Notes under the pieces: generated by a model | Told to the model about the DNA's origin: nothing | What the model saw: only the letters and a program-made list of their open reading frames with translations | Databases searched by the model: none | Shown: piece by piece, positions 1-6,548 of the stretch | Layout of the letters: each line of letters opens with the position of its first letter | How positions within the stretch are numbered: position 1 is the first letter of the stretch | Made by a program: the position numbers and the translations under genes | NCBI GenBank assembly: GCA_023489135.1 | Contig: JAMDCE010000447.1 | Coordinates: 1-9,909 of the forward strand | Reading direction: 5' to 3' | DNA length: 9,909 nt | Origin: Chloroflexota bacterium | Lineage (GTDB): Bacteria; Chloroflexota; Chloroflexia; JAMDCE01

Positions 1-1044
1 CAAAGACCACACTTCCAGATCTATGCGAATTGCTTCTACCTCCACCTCTCCACAGCCTATCGGGCCGCCCGACGATGTCTCCCAAGCCTCTAACGGCTCT
101 CTTCCACTCTGCATCAGGCCCGAGGCGTCTTGGAAGGCTCGGGCAACGACACTGGACTCGGGTACTTGCATATTCAAGTGAACTCGTATTCCTAAATCGT
201 TGGTGGCTGGGCTGCTCGTCACCGCACGCACCCTCAGTTTTGGCTCTGGTTTCGGGTTCTCATTTGGGAACAAACTCATTCTAGCCTGCCGACTAGTCAA
301 CCTTAGTTCTTCATCCCGCTTGAAACCCATCCCGCCACGAACAAACCACACGGGATCGGGGCAACGGCCCAGGCACGCAATAAGAGTGGCCTCACGGCTC
401 GCTTCCGGCGCAAGCCTCTGACGGATCTCGTCGACCACCTGAAAGGTCAAACGGCCCGCCTTTTCCATCTCCTCGCGGAACACCGGCTCGAAGATATCGG
501 GGTAAAACGCCAGAGCCGCTGCGACTCTGTCTACCAGCACCTCCGCTGGCTCGGGCCGTTGTACAGGAGTTCGTCGAAAAGCGAACCTCAATTGCTGGCC
601 TTCCAGCAGACGGTGGAGGTAGAAGCAATTCTTGGTGAAGTATACGCGGAAAGCGTGCCACTCGCGGCAGTTGATTACTGCGAGGAAAGGCAGTTCCCAC
701 TGTTCGTGATGACTTCTCTGGATGGTGACAGCATCGGTCTCGTCGTCGAGTTCGGCGTGGATGCGGGCCATCCCCGGCTCTCGTTGCGGTGGGATTCGTC
801 TAAGCAGTTCGTCCAAATCCGCGTCGTTGCGTATCTCCTCGAAGCCTGTGTTCAAGGAGGCGGCAAACAGATTAAGTAGGTCCGTGAGTGTCTTTGGCTG
901 GCCGTGGGCAGCTATCCACGCCGCCACCAGAGATTGGCAATGCCTGATGATAGTCTTTTCGAGGTTGCCCCATAACGGAAGCCCCAGCCCTTTGGCAACG
1001 CGCTTCAGCTCTCTTTCATAAGCCAACCGCTCCGTGTTATTCAC
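1..1044 (-). CDS. ImmA/IrrE (CapP)-like peptidase homologue, HExxH replaced, 3' end off window
   Basis: The frame is open for 348 codons from a GTG at 1044 to the left edge, so the C terminus is missing. The GTG overlaps the repressor stop in a GTGA and has a GGAGG seven bases upstream, which supports this start. The residue 102-165 region looks to me like the core of XRE-linked ImmA/IrrE zinc peptidases: a GMARIHAELDDETDAV stretch, WELPFLAVIN, WHAFRVYFTK (129-138), then FAFRRTP and EVLVD (160-164). In this family YF[ST][KR] is normally followed by WHExxH, but here residues 139-144 read NCFYLH, so the first zinc histidine and catalytic glutamate are absent while a possible second histidine (H144) and acidic ligand (E160) remain. 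In known CapP-CapH pairs the peptidase cleaves the repressor on DNA damage. If the family call is right, this copy may be catalytically dead. Family assignment is from memory of motif patterns and is moderate; the reading frame itself is firm. Confidence 0.6.
   Translation of the reverse strand, partial: MNNTERLAYERELKRVAKGLGLPLWGNLEKTIIRHCQSLVAAWIAAHGQPKTLTDLLNLFAASLNTGFEEIRNDADLDELLRRIPPQREPGMARIHAELDDETDAVTIQRSHHEQWELPFLAVINCREWHAFRVYFTKNCFYLHRLLEGQQLRFAFRRTPVQRPEPAEVLVDRVAAALAFYPDIFEPVFREEMEKAGRLTFQVVDEIRQRLAPEASREATLIACLGRCPDPVWFVRGGMGFKRDEELRLTSRQARMSLFPNENPKPEPKLRVRAVTSSPATNDLGIRVHLNMQVPESSVVARAFQDASGLMQSGREPLEAWETSSGGPIGCGEVEVEAIRIDLEVWSL
27..46 (+). repeat. Inverted repeat arm A (20 bp, exact)
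   Basis: The 20 bases here are identical to the reverse complement of 612-631. On the minus strand this arm encodes residues of about 334-340 (EVEVEAIR) of the peptidase-like gene. The flanks do not match beyond the 20 bases. Confidence 0.85.
612..631 (-). repeat. Inverted repeat arm B, at the expected HExxH site
   Basis: This is the exact reverse complement of 27-46. On the minus strand it encodes NCFYLH(R), residues 139-145 of the peptidase-like gene, where a WHExxH zinc motif would be expected. The coincidence of an exact 20-base match with the anomalous motif suggests a templated replacement or an assembly error rather than slow drift. Confidence 0.85.
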
Positions 1045-1475
1045 CGGACTTCCTCCAAGAACCGCTTTACCGCATCGTAAAGCGCCTTCCAGTCATCTGC
1101 GCTTTTTCTTGGCGATACGTTCTTGGAACTCCGGCGAGCAACTATAGATTTGTCTACCTCAAGCAGAGCCATGGTCTGTCTATACGTTAGGCCAAGTTCT
1201 TCGGCCACCTCGCCGAGCTCCCGAGGAATCTCTATGACGGGAGGCTGATAGTTCTCGGGAGCTGGCTGTCCCCTCAGGAGGAAATCTAAGGATGCCCCCA
1301 GGACGTTGGCAACGCGAAGGAGCTTGTCTCCACTGATGCCCGACCTGTCATGCTCGACTTCCCAAAGGAAGCTCTTGGACACGGCTGACTTTTCCGCCAG
1401 CTCCTCCAGGGTCAAACCCCTCTGGTTTCGCACGTACTGGATTCGCTGACCAACGGTCTCCATGATTGCACTCAA
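1041..1475 (-). CDS. XRE-family HTH transcriptional regulator (CapH-like)
   Basis: A 144-residue protein with a Cro/CI-type helix-turn-helix at about residues 6-68: VGQRIQYVRNQRGLTLEELA, then KSFLWEVEHDRSGIS and LLRVANVLGASLDFLL. The rest is a linker with PVIEIPRELGEVAEELGLT and a C-terminal helical tail ending in DAVKRFLEEVR. The start is a TTG at 1475 because AGGAGG (minus strand of 1480-1485) sits four bases upstream. The next in-frame ATG at 1463 is 16 bases from it and would start METVGQ. The gene overlaps the peptidase-like gene by four bases and is divergent from the CBASS operon. This is the layout of CapH repressors paired with CapP, so autorepression and control of the + strand promoter at 1495-1524 are likely inferences. 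The HTH call is strong; the CapH role is inferred from context. Confidence 0.85.
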   Translation of the reverse strand: MSAIMETVGQRIQYVRNQRGLTLEELAEKSAVSKSFLWEVEHDRSGISGDKLLRVANVLGASLDFLLRGQPAPENYQPPVIEIPRELGEVAEELGLTYRQTMALLEVDKSIVARRSSKNVSPRKSADDWKALYDAVKRFLEEVR

Positions 1476-1494
1476 TCGCCCTCCTGCTAGCCTA

Positions 1495-1524
1495 TTGACA
1501 TTTTCGCTATCTTGGTATTATACT
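1495..1524 (+). promoter_or_regulatory. Sigma-70-type promoter facing the CBASS operon
   Basis: A perfect -35 TTGACA (1495-1500) is followed by 18 bases and TATACT (1519-1524). TTATAC at 1518-1523 gives a 17-base spacer as an alternative. It would start transcripts near 1531 running through the small ORF at 1765 toward the CD-NTase. No terminator was seen between it and 2091, so it is the best visible promoter for the operon. The -35 lies only about 20 bases from the start of the XRE gene, well placed for repression. Confidence 0.6.
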
Positions 1525-1546
1525 TGTTTCTCGAATGATCATACTC
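1517..1546 (-). promoter_or_regulatory. Divergent promoter for the XRE gene, with 8-bp palindrome
   Basis: On the minus strand a consensus TATAAT (1517-1522) lies about 40 bases before the TTG start of the XRE gene. No good -35 is visible, which fits an activator-dependent or weak promoter. It overlaps the -10 box of the + strand promoter, so the two should compete. A palindrome ATGATCAT (1535-1542) in the would-be -35 region is a candidate half of an operator. The operator role is inference. Confidence 0.45.
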
Positions 1547-1764
1547 GCTACTAACGTAGCTATTCTAAATCTTCCCGGCCCCAAAAGCAAGAGGGTGCAG
1601 GGAGGCTCCAAAAGAAATAACGGTACGGGCGGTTAAGGCGAGCGGCCTCATCAGAAACACGGCCGGTGGCCTATGCGAAGCCGGACCGGAGTGCACGCAA
1701 GGCTGGCGTTCATTTGGTTCCAACAGACTGCCAGCAACACCAAGGGAGGAAAGGAGGGACTGCT
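1547..1764. other. Leader region without a recognised gene
   Basis: This stretch between the divergent promoters and the first small ORF holds no supported gene. A GTG at 1666 is in frame with the small ORF but lacks a ribosome binding site. Only short weak inverted repeats were seen (for example CGGCC/GGCCG around 1645-1668). It is probably a 5' leader; no riboswitch or terminator was recognised. Confidence 0.4.
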
Positions 1765-1890
1765 ATGCCGGATGACCTCAAAAAGCGGGGTTCACCCGAC
1801 AATAAGAGGGTGAGCAAGCAATCGTGGGAGCAGCGCTACCAGCAAGAGAAACGCAAGCAGTCTGGCAAGAATCCGGCGAAGAAGAAGTAG
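1765..1890 (+). CDS. 41-residue basic small protein
   Basis: The ATG at 1765 has an excellent AGGAGG five bases or so upstream (1752-1757 region), which is why this start is preferred over the upstream GTG at 1666. The product starts MPDDLKKRGSPDNKRV and ends KNPAKKK, and is rich in Lys, Arg and Gln with no Cys and no membrane segment. The first 15 or so residues resemble the start of DUF3606-type small proteins (MxDDLxKRGPxDRxRI), but the usual following WxVxYWT region is only faintly matched by SWEQRYQQEK. It may be a truncated member or an unrelated basic peptide. It sits between the regulator pair and the CD-NTase, downstream of the + strand promoter, and 200 bases before the cyclase start. 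A nucleic-acid-binding role would be a guess from charge alone. Confidence 0.55.
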   Translation: MPDDLKKRGSPDNKRVSKQSWEQRYQQEKRKQSGKNPAKKK

Positions 1891-2000
1891 ACCCTACGCC
1901 GCTGGCGCGGAAGCCAGGTATCGGCCCGAGTCGCTTCTGAGCAAGACATATCCATTTCCGCGCGCAACCTCCAACCGGTGGTGCCGCACGATGGTTTGCT

Positions 2001-2028
2001 CGAACATACCAGGAAAGCACGCTGTTCG
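2001..2028. promoter_or_regulatory. Spaced inverted repeat upstream of the CD-NTase
   Basis: CGAACA (2001-2006) and TGTTCG (2023-2028) form an inverted repeat with a 16-base gap, 63 bases before the cyclase ATG. Its half-site resembles the Gram-positive LexA half-site, but the spacing is far too wide for LexA. It could be an operator spanning two helical turns or an RNA stem; no strong promoter was seen beside it. Low certainty. Confidence 0.25.
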
Positions 2029-2090
2029 TTAGGCTCGTGTTGGAGGAACGGTTGAAAATCACGACACGTTTTTGGGGAGGAAGACGGGAC

Positions 2091-3152
2091 ATGGCGAATG
2101 TTCAACGCTATATGGAGCAGTTCCACGGGGCCATCAAACTTGGAAACTTTGAAGAGAACGCGGTGCTTCGTGAGAAGCAAGATCGAGTGCTAAAACGGCT
2201 GAAGCAGGGAATAGATGAGCTGTTCGCTGCTGCCGGTGAGGAATCACCGAAATACGAGACCTTCAACCAGGGCGGCTACGCGATGGGGACAGGCACCAAA
2301 CCGGTTAACAGTGACTACGATATCGACGTGGGCGTGTCCTTTTTGATCGCCAAGGCCGATCAGCCCGATCCGGTGGAAACTAAGGAATGGGTATTCAACG
2401 CTTTGAAGGACCATACCAAGAAGGTCGAGATCCGGCGGAATTGCGTGACGGTCTGGTACCAGCAACAAGGCGAGCCCATTTACCACGTAGATCTAGCCAT
2501 TTACTCTGACGGTTCCTGCAACCCGGGCGGCAAGACGTACTTGGCCAAAGGCAAGCTGTACTCGCGTGCCGACGCCAGGTTATGGGAGGAGGCCGATCCA
2601 AGGCGGCTGATTGTGTTAATCAAGAGTTGCCAACAGGACAGCGAGGATGCCGAGCAGTTTCGCAGAATCATACGCTACTTAAAGCGGTGGCGAGATGTCA
2701 AGTTTTCCAGCAGCGGCAACGCGGCGCCGGTCGGGATTGGCATCACGGTTGCCGCCTTCACGTGGTTTGTGCCGGTGAAGAACGTCGATGCGTTCAATAA
2801 CGCCCGCCGCTACGACGATCTGGAGGCATTGCACCGGTTCGCAAAGTCGATGCTCGACGGATTTCGCCTAGTGTACGCAGATGGCGAGTACACGGAACGC
2901 CTGGCAGTTATCCTACCCGTCCCACCAGGAAGCGATGTGTTCGGAAAAATGACGAATGCCCAAATGGCTGATTTCAACGCCAGGCTCCAGAAGCTCTTGG
3001 ATGCCATCGAGGCTGCACAAGAAGAAGCCGATCCGGTGGAAGCCTGCAAGCTGCTAAGAGGCCAATTCGGAGACGATTTCCCCGTGCCGCCCAAAGAGGA
3101 AACCGGCCAGAAGCGCGGGCCGGCCATCATCTCGTCCAGCGGTTCCGCCTAA
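2091..3152 (+). CDS. CBASS CD-NTase (cGAS/DncV-like nucleotidyltransferase)
   Basis: A 353-residue cyclic-oligonucleotide synthase, the signal-producing core of CBASS. The nucleotidyltransferase signature is intact: GGYAMGT (61-67) is the phosphate-binding GS-type loop, DYDIDV (75-80) supplies metal-binding D77 and D79, and YHVDLAIY supplies the third aspartate D134. The N terminus (MANVQRYMEQFHGAI) and VEIRRNCVTVWY are typical of DncV-like members. ATG 2091 is chosen because GGGAGG lies about ten bases upstream; the GTG at 2037 has no such site and would add 18 atypical residues. The C terminus is a flexible tail ending ISSSGSA, with the terminal Ala that type II enzymes use for Cap2-mediated conjugation. 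Clade and product are not readable with certainty; pairing with Cap5 suggests a purine dinucleotide such as 3'2'-cGAMP, as in characterised Cap5 systems, but this is inference. Confidence 0.95.
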   Translation: MANVQRYMEQFHGAIKLGNFEENAVLREKQDRVLKRLKQGIDELFAAAGEESPKYETFNQGGYAMGTGTKPVNSDYDIDVGVSFLIAKADQPDPVETKEWVFNALKDHTKKVEIRRNCVTVWYQQQGEPIYHVDLAIYSDGSCNPGGKTYLAKGKLYSRADARLWEEADPRRLIVLIKSCQQDSEDAEQFRRIIRYLKRWRDVKFSSSGNAAPVGIGITVAAFTWFVPVKNVDAFNNARRYDDLEALHRFAKSMLDGFRLVYADGEYTERLAVILPVPPGSDVFGKMTNAQMADFNARLQKLLDAIEAAQEEADPVEACKLLRGQFGDDFPVPPKEETGQKRGPAIISSSGSA

Positions 3153-4901
3153 ATGCTGGAGTTAGCTGCGCAAGAGAGGGCTCTCCTGGCCCTGGCAGAA
3201 AACGGCACTTTGCAGGGCGTACGCCCCCTGAACCAGGGAGAACTTTCAGAAGTCCGGCCTCGGGGAGTCGTATGCGCAATCGAGGGGGAGGCCACAGTTG
3301 CGGGAAACGACGTCAAGCTGCGCGTGGGGGTAGACGGACGATTCCCGCTATCGTTGCCGATCATATTCCTATCCCCGCCGGACGCCTTGGGCTTTATCCC
3401 ACACGTCGAAATCGATGGCGACGGCTACGTATGTTACGCGCAAGCGGAAGGTCTTCTCCTCGATTCGCAAAATCCCGTTGGCATCCTCCAAGAAGCCGTA
3501 AAGCGTGCCAAAGCCGTTCTGCGAGATGGAGTGACCGGGGAGAATCGCTGGGATTTCACGGACGAGTTCAGTGCCTACTGGGTCAGAGTTGCGGAGAAGT
3601 TTGCTATAAGCTTCTACCTCGACGCGAACGATGTGTTGCGCGAGGTTTACTGTTACAGATCCAGCACCGGCTACGCGCTGGTGACGAATCGAGAAGAGGA
3701 TGTTCGTGCCTACTTCAACGGCAGCGGCAAAGCTCTTGATTCCCTTACACGCCGCGCCGCTCTGTACGTTCCCTTGCGTCGGGAGGCATTTGTGTTGCCA
3801 CCGCGAAAGGGTAAGCTTTGGAATGTTCAAGATATTCAGAAACTCGTGCGAGACAACTTGACCGAGGACAATAGTCGGGAACTTGAACGCCTAGGGAAGA
3901 GGTACAAATCGGAAGAACTGGTTGTCCTGGCGGTGCCGCGTCACAGTGGTGGAGTCACCCTAATTGGCCTGGTCTTTCGAGGGGTCGTCGGGGGCCACCC
4001 ACTCCTCAACGGTACAGCGCAGAACCCGCCATTGCCTGTTCGCTTGCAGCGACACGACGTGGCCTACCTTCTTCCCAGGGGCGGCACCAGGCTAACGATG
4101 CGCGGAATTCGTGTGCTGTTAACTGGTTGCGGAGCCATCGGGGGCCATATCGCGCTCGCCCTGGCACGAGCCGGGATCAGTCAACTTACATTGGTCGACC
4201 ACGATGAGATGCAGGTGGAGAACACGTTCCGCCACGTCCTGGGCAACAGCGCCGTCGGGCAATCCAAGGCGGAAGCACTGCGAAAGGAAATTGCGCTAAA
4301 ATATCCCTATGTTTCGATCTCTGGTCATAGGGAATACATTGAGGAGGCAATAAGCAAAGGCCTAGTCAAACTGCGCGATTTCCACCTGGTGATCTTCGCG
4401 CTGGGTAACCCGACCACTGAGTTGTACGTAAACCGTTTGTTACACCAAGGTGACCGTGGTCCGAAGGCAGTTTTCACGTGGGTCGAGCCCTACGGTATTG
4501 GCGGGCATGCCCTGCTCACGCTGCCGGGAGCGCCTGGTTGCCTGGAGTGCTTGTACACCAGGGAGTTGGATGAAACTCTGGTCTTGGACAACAGAGCTGC
4601 CTTTGCCGCGCACGGCCAGTTCTTCGGCAAGGACGACTTGGGGTGTGGTAATCTCTACACCCCCTTTGGCGCACTGGATGCTCAACGGTCGGCCGAACTA
4701 GTAGTTGGACTGGCGCTTGACGCGATGATGGGACGCGAACAGGGCAGTCCATTGCTCTCTTGGAAAGGGTCAGACAACGATTTCGTGGAGGCAGGATTCC
4801 GACTATCTCCCCGATACCAGTTATCTACAGCAGAACTGTACGAGAGAAGGTATGATTATGTCAGGCCCGATTGCCCTGCTTGTGGAGAGGACAGACGTTG
4901 A
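3153..4901 (+). CDS. cap2: Cap2, fused E2-E1 ubiquitin-transfer-like enzyme
   Basis: A 582-residue protein combining an N-terminal E2-like fold, a linker, and a C-terminal E1/ThiF-like adenylation domain. In Cap2 family enzymes this machinery adenylates the CD-NTase C terminus and conjugates it to a target, priming the cyclase. The E2 part has the HVEIDGDGYVCYA stretch with candidate catalytic C94. The E1 part begins at about 315 with the nucleotide-binding loop GCGAIGG (325-331), then LTLVDHD and ENTFRH (356-361). C498 in DDLGCGNLYTPF is the candidate E1 cysteine. Two CxxC pairs (C463/C466 and C574/C577) form the expected zinc knuckle. Its ATG directly follows the cyclase TAA with no spacer and no good ribosome binding site, implying translational coupling. 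Length and domain order match full-length Cap2 of type II CBASS, with no truncation. Confidence 0.95.
   Translation: MLELAAQERALLALAENGTLQGVRPLNQGELSEVRPRGVVCAIEGEATVAGNDVKLRVGVDGRFPLSLPIIFLSPPDALGFIPHVEIDGDGYVCYAQAEGLLLDSQNPVGILQEAVKRAKAVLRDGVTGENRWDFTDEFSAYWVRVAEKFAISFYLDANDVLREVYCYRSSTGYALVTNREEDVRAYFNGSGKALDSLTRRAALYVPLRREAFVLPPRKGKLWNVQDIQKLVRDNLTEDNSRELERLGKRYKSEELVVLAVPRHSGGVTLIGLVFRGVVGGHPLLNGTAQNPPLPVRLQRHDVAYLLPRGGTRLTMRGIRVLLTGCGAIGGHIALALARAGISQLTLVDHDEMQVENTFRHVLGNSAVGQSKAEALRKEIALKYPYVSISGHREYIEEAISKGLVKLRDFHLVIFALGNPTTELYVNRLLHQGDRGPKAVFTWVEPYGIGGHALLTLPGAPGCLECLYTRELDETLVLDNRAAFAAHGQFFGKDDLGCGNLYTPFGALDAQRSAELVVGLALDAMMGREQGSPLLSWKGSDNDFVEAGFRLSPRYQLSTAELYERRYDYVRPDCPACGEDRR
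4884..4890 (+). promoter_or_regulatory. Ribosome binding site that fixes the Cap3 TTG start
   Basis: GGAGAGG lies seven bases before TTG 4898, inside the end of cap2. The TTG overlaps the cap2 stop codon as TTGA, a non-ATG version of the common ATGA coupling. Confidence 0.7.
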
Positions 4902-5419
4902 AGTCACCCATCTTCAAGAAACCAGATGGCGGGAAATTCGAGATAAGCATTCAGGCGCTGAAGAGCATGCTGTTTTTCGTCCAGGATACGCCAGGGAAAA
5001 CGGAAGCGGGCGGTGTGCTGTTGGGGCGCCATATTATTGAAAGCACAGATATGGTGGTCGATGAAATCACGGTCCCCACAGGGAAGGATCGTCGTGGCCG
5101 GAATTGTTTTCGTCGTGATCGTTCCGCTCACCAGACGCTGATAGATAACGCGTGGCGTGATAGCGGTTGCACGTGCGCCTACCTCGGAGAGTGGCACACT
5201 CACGCCGAGGACAATCCCACTCCATCAGGTGTTGATCTTCGTGATTGGAGGCGTAAGCTACGGAAAGACGTTTTCGAAGGCCATTGCCTTTACTTCATTA
5301 TCGTGGGCACGCGGCGCCTTGGAGTGTGGGAGGCGACCCGACAAGGCTTTGGCTGTGTATTCTTGGGCGACTGCAACCACTTTGGAGGCGAATTTGTCGA
5401 ACACGAGTATTCCATCTAA
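4898..5419 (+). CDS. cap3: Cap3, JAMM/MPN isopeptidase-like protease
   Basis: A 173-residue JAB/MPN-family metalloprotease. Cap3 enzymes remove the CD-NTase from its Cap2-made conjugates and so counter priming. The full JAMM signature is visible: E36 in EAGGVLLGR, then H100 and H102 in GEWHTHAED, with S110 and D113 in PTPSGVD, giving ExnHxHx7Sx2D. LYFIIVG (131-137) is the usual core strand after the motif. The start is taken as TTG 4898 from its well-spaced ribosome binding site and its four-base overlap with cap2; TTG 4871 is an alternative with nine extra residues and no better site. The length is normal for stand-alone bacterial JAB proteins. The 3' end overlaps cap5 by 26 bases. Confidence 0.93.
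   Translation: MKSPIFKKPDGGKFEISIQALKSMLFFVQDTPGKTEAGGVLLGRHIIESTDMVVDEITVPTGKDRRGRNCFRRDRSAHQTLIDNAWRDSGCTCAYLGEWHTHAEDNPTPSGVDLRDWRRKLRKDVFEGHCLYFIIVGTRRLGVWEATRQGFGCVFLGDCNHFGGEFVEHEYSI
5384..5388 (+). promoter_or_regulatory. Ribosome binding site that fixes the Cap5 TTG start
   Basis: GGAGG inside the end of cap3 lies five bases before TTG 5394. That start gives an N terminus (MSNTSIPSKTVLQLW) like known HNH-SAVED proteins. The frame is open back to 5157, but that extension overlaps cap3 by more than 250 bases and is not supported. Confidence 0.7.
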
Positions 5420-6548
5420 AACAGTGCTACAACTTTGGGTACGAGCTGGTGGACGTTGCGAGTTTCCTGGCTGCAATAGGCAGTTGTTTCGTGATGATCT
5501 CACCCTCAGGCAGATGAATACAGCCTACGTTGCCCACATCGTCGCCGACCAGCCGGATGGTCCTAGAGGCGATCCGACATTATCGCCCAAGTTCGCTAAA
5601 GACATAGGAAACTTAATGCTGTTGTGCGATGCATGCCACCGGCGAATTGATAATCAAGTAGACGACTATCCGGTCGAAATTCTCAATGGCTACAAGCGCA
5701 ATCACGAGGCGCGCATAGAATTTCTAACAAATATCGACCAGAACAGGAAAACCTGCTTGCTATTCTTCACGGACAATTTCGGTGACCGGAAGCACGCGTT
5801 TGATTCTGGGCCAGCACGGGCCGTAGTGCTATCTGGCCGGTATCCATCCGAGCCCAGACCCATTGAAATCGACTTGACGTCCAGTCCATATCGGGATGAT
5901 GAGCCCTCCTATTTTGACAACAAACAGGAGGACGTTCGCCGCCGCATCGCCACGCAAGTGCGAGAACGGATCCGAATCAACGATATCACGCACCTGTCGA
6001 TTTTCGGCATGGCAGGGATCCCTTTGCTCGCACATCTCGGCTATGAGATTGGGGACACCATACCTACCGATCTGTACCAGTTTCACCGCGATACTGACTC
6101 GTGGAATTGGCAACCTGCTTTGGAACAACACCAGCGGTATATAATCGATTGGCCCGATGCTGCAGATGTTGCTTCCAAAAAGAATGTTGTCATAAATCTG
6201 TCGCTCAGCGGGGTGATTCACCCCGACGAGATAGCCGTCGCCCTGCCGAATGTACCCTTCTGTTCCTACAAGATGACCATACCCTTCCCAAACCGCGATC
6301 ACCTCAAATCAAGGGAACAGTTGGAAATGTTCGCGGACCAGATGAGGACGCTGCTTGCACGCATTAGGGAAGTGCATGGGGCCGACTGCTGCATCCACGT
6401 CTTTCCCGCGGTTCCTGCGCCGGTTGCCATCAAGCTAGGGCAGCTACTTCTACCGAAAACCGACCCGACCATACGTATTTACGACCATCACAAGAATAGC
6501 GGTGGGTTTCGTTACGCGTTGACTATACCACCCAGGAGGTCAGGATGA
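5394..6548 (+). CDS. cap5: Cap5, HNH endonuclease-SAVED effector
   Basis: A 384-residue CBASS effector. The N-terminal HNH/treble-clef nuclease spans about 10-110: C22 and C27 in RCEFPGC, H48 in AYVAHI, N73 in GNLMLLC, and C78/C81/H82 in LCDACHR, so zinc ligands and the general-base histidine are all present. The C-terminal SAVED sensor covers about 195-380, with THLSIFGMAGIPLLAHLG, HRDTDSWNW, CIHVFPAVPAPVAIKLG and YDHHKNSGGFRYALTI, matching its conserved strands. In characterised Cap5 proteins cyclic dinucleotide binding to SAVED drives oligomerisation and non-specific cutting of double-stranded DNA, killing the infected cell. The TTG start is set by GGAGG five bases upstream. It overlaps cap3 by 26 bases and the next gene by four. 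Nothing looks degraded. Confidence 0.94.
   Translation: MSNTSIPSKTVLQLWVRAGGRCEFPGCNRQLFRDDLTLRQMNTAYVAHIVADQPDGPRGDPTLSPKFAKDIGNLMLLCDACHRRIDNQVDDYPVEILNGYKRNHEARIEFLTNIDQNRKTCLLFFTDNFGDRKHAFDSGPARAVVLSGRYPSEPRPIEIDLTSSPYRDDEPSYFDNKQEDVRRRIATQVRERIRINDITHLSIFGMAGIPLLAHLGYEIGDTIPTDLYQFHRDTDSWNWQPALEQHQRYIIDWPDAADVASKKNVVINLSLSGVIHPDEIAVALPNVPFCSYKMTIPFPNRDHLKSREQLEMFADQMRTLLARIREVHGADCCIHVFPAVPAPVAIKLGQLLLPKTDPTIRIYDHHKNSGGFRYALTIPPRRSG

Noticed and set aside
30..421. Short + strand frames at the left edge
   Set aside because: They overlap each other and the continuous minus-strand frame and show no motif, so they are read as antisense shadows.
559..879. 106-codon + strand frame opposite the peptidase-like gene
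   Set aside because: The minus frame is open over all 348 codons, is coupled to the XRE gene and shows family-like motifs; the + frame has no ribosome binding site or recognisable motif.
2001..2028. LexA/SOS box upstream of the CD-NTase
   Set aside because: Half-sites are similar, but the 16-base gap is incompatible with the compact LexA box; kept only as a weak inverted repeat.
2037..2090. GTG 2037 as the CD-NTase start
   Set aside because: No ribosome binding site and 18 atypical residues; ATG 2091 has GGGAGG upstream and yields the familiar MANVQRY-type N terminus.
5157..5393. N-terminal extension of Cap5 to 5157
   Set aside because: It lies wholly within cap3 in another frame and has no similarity to known Cap5; TTG 5394 with GGAGG is better.
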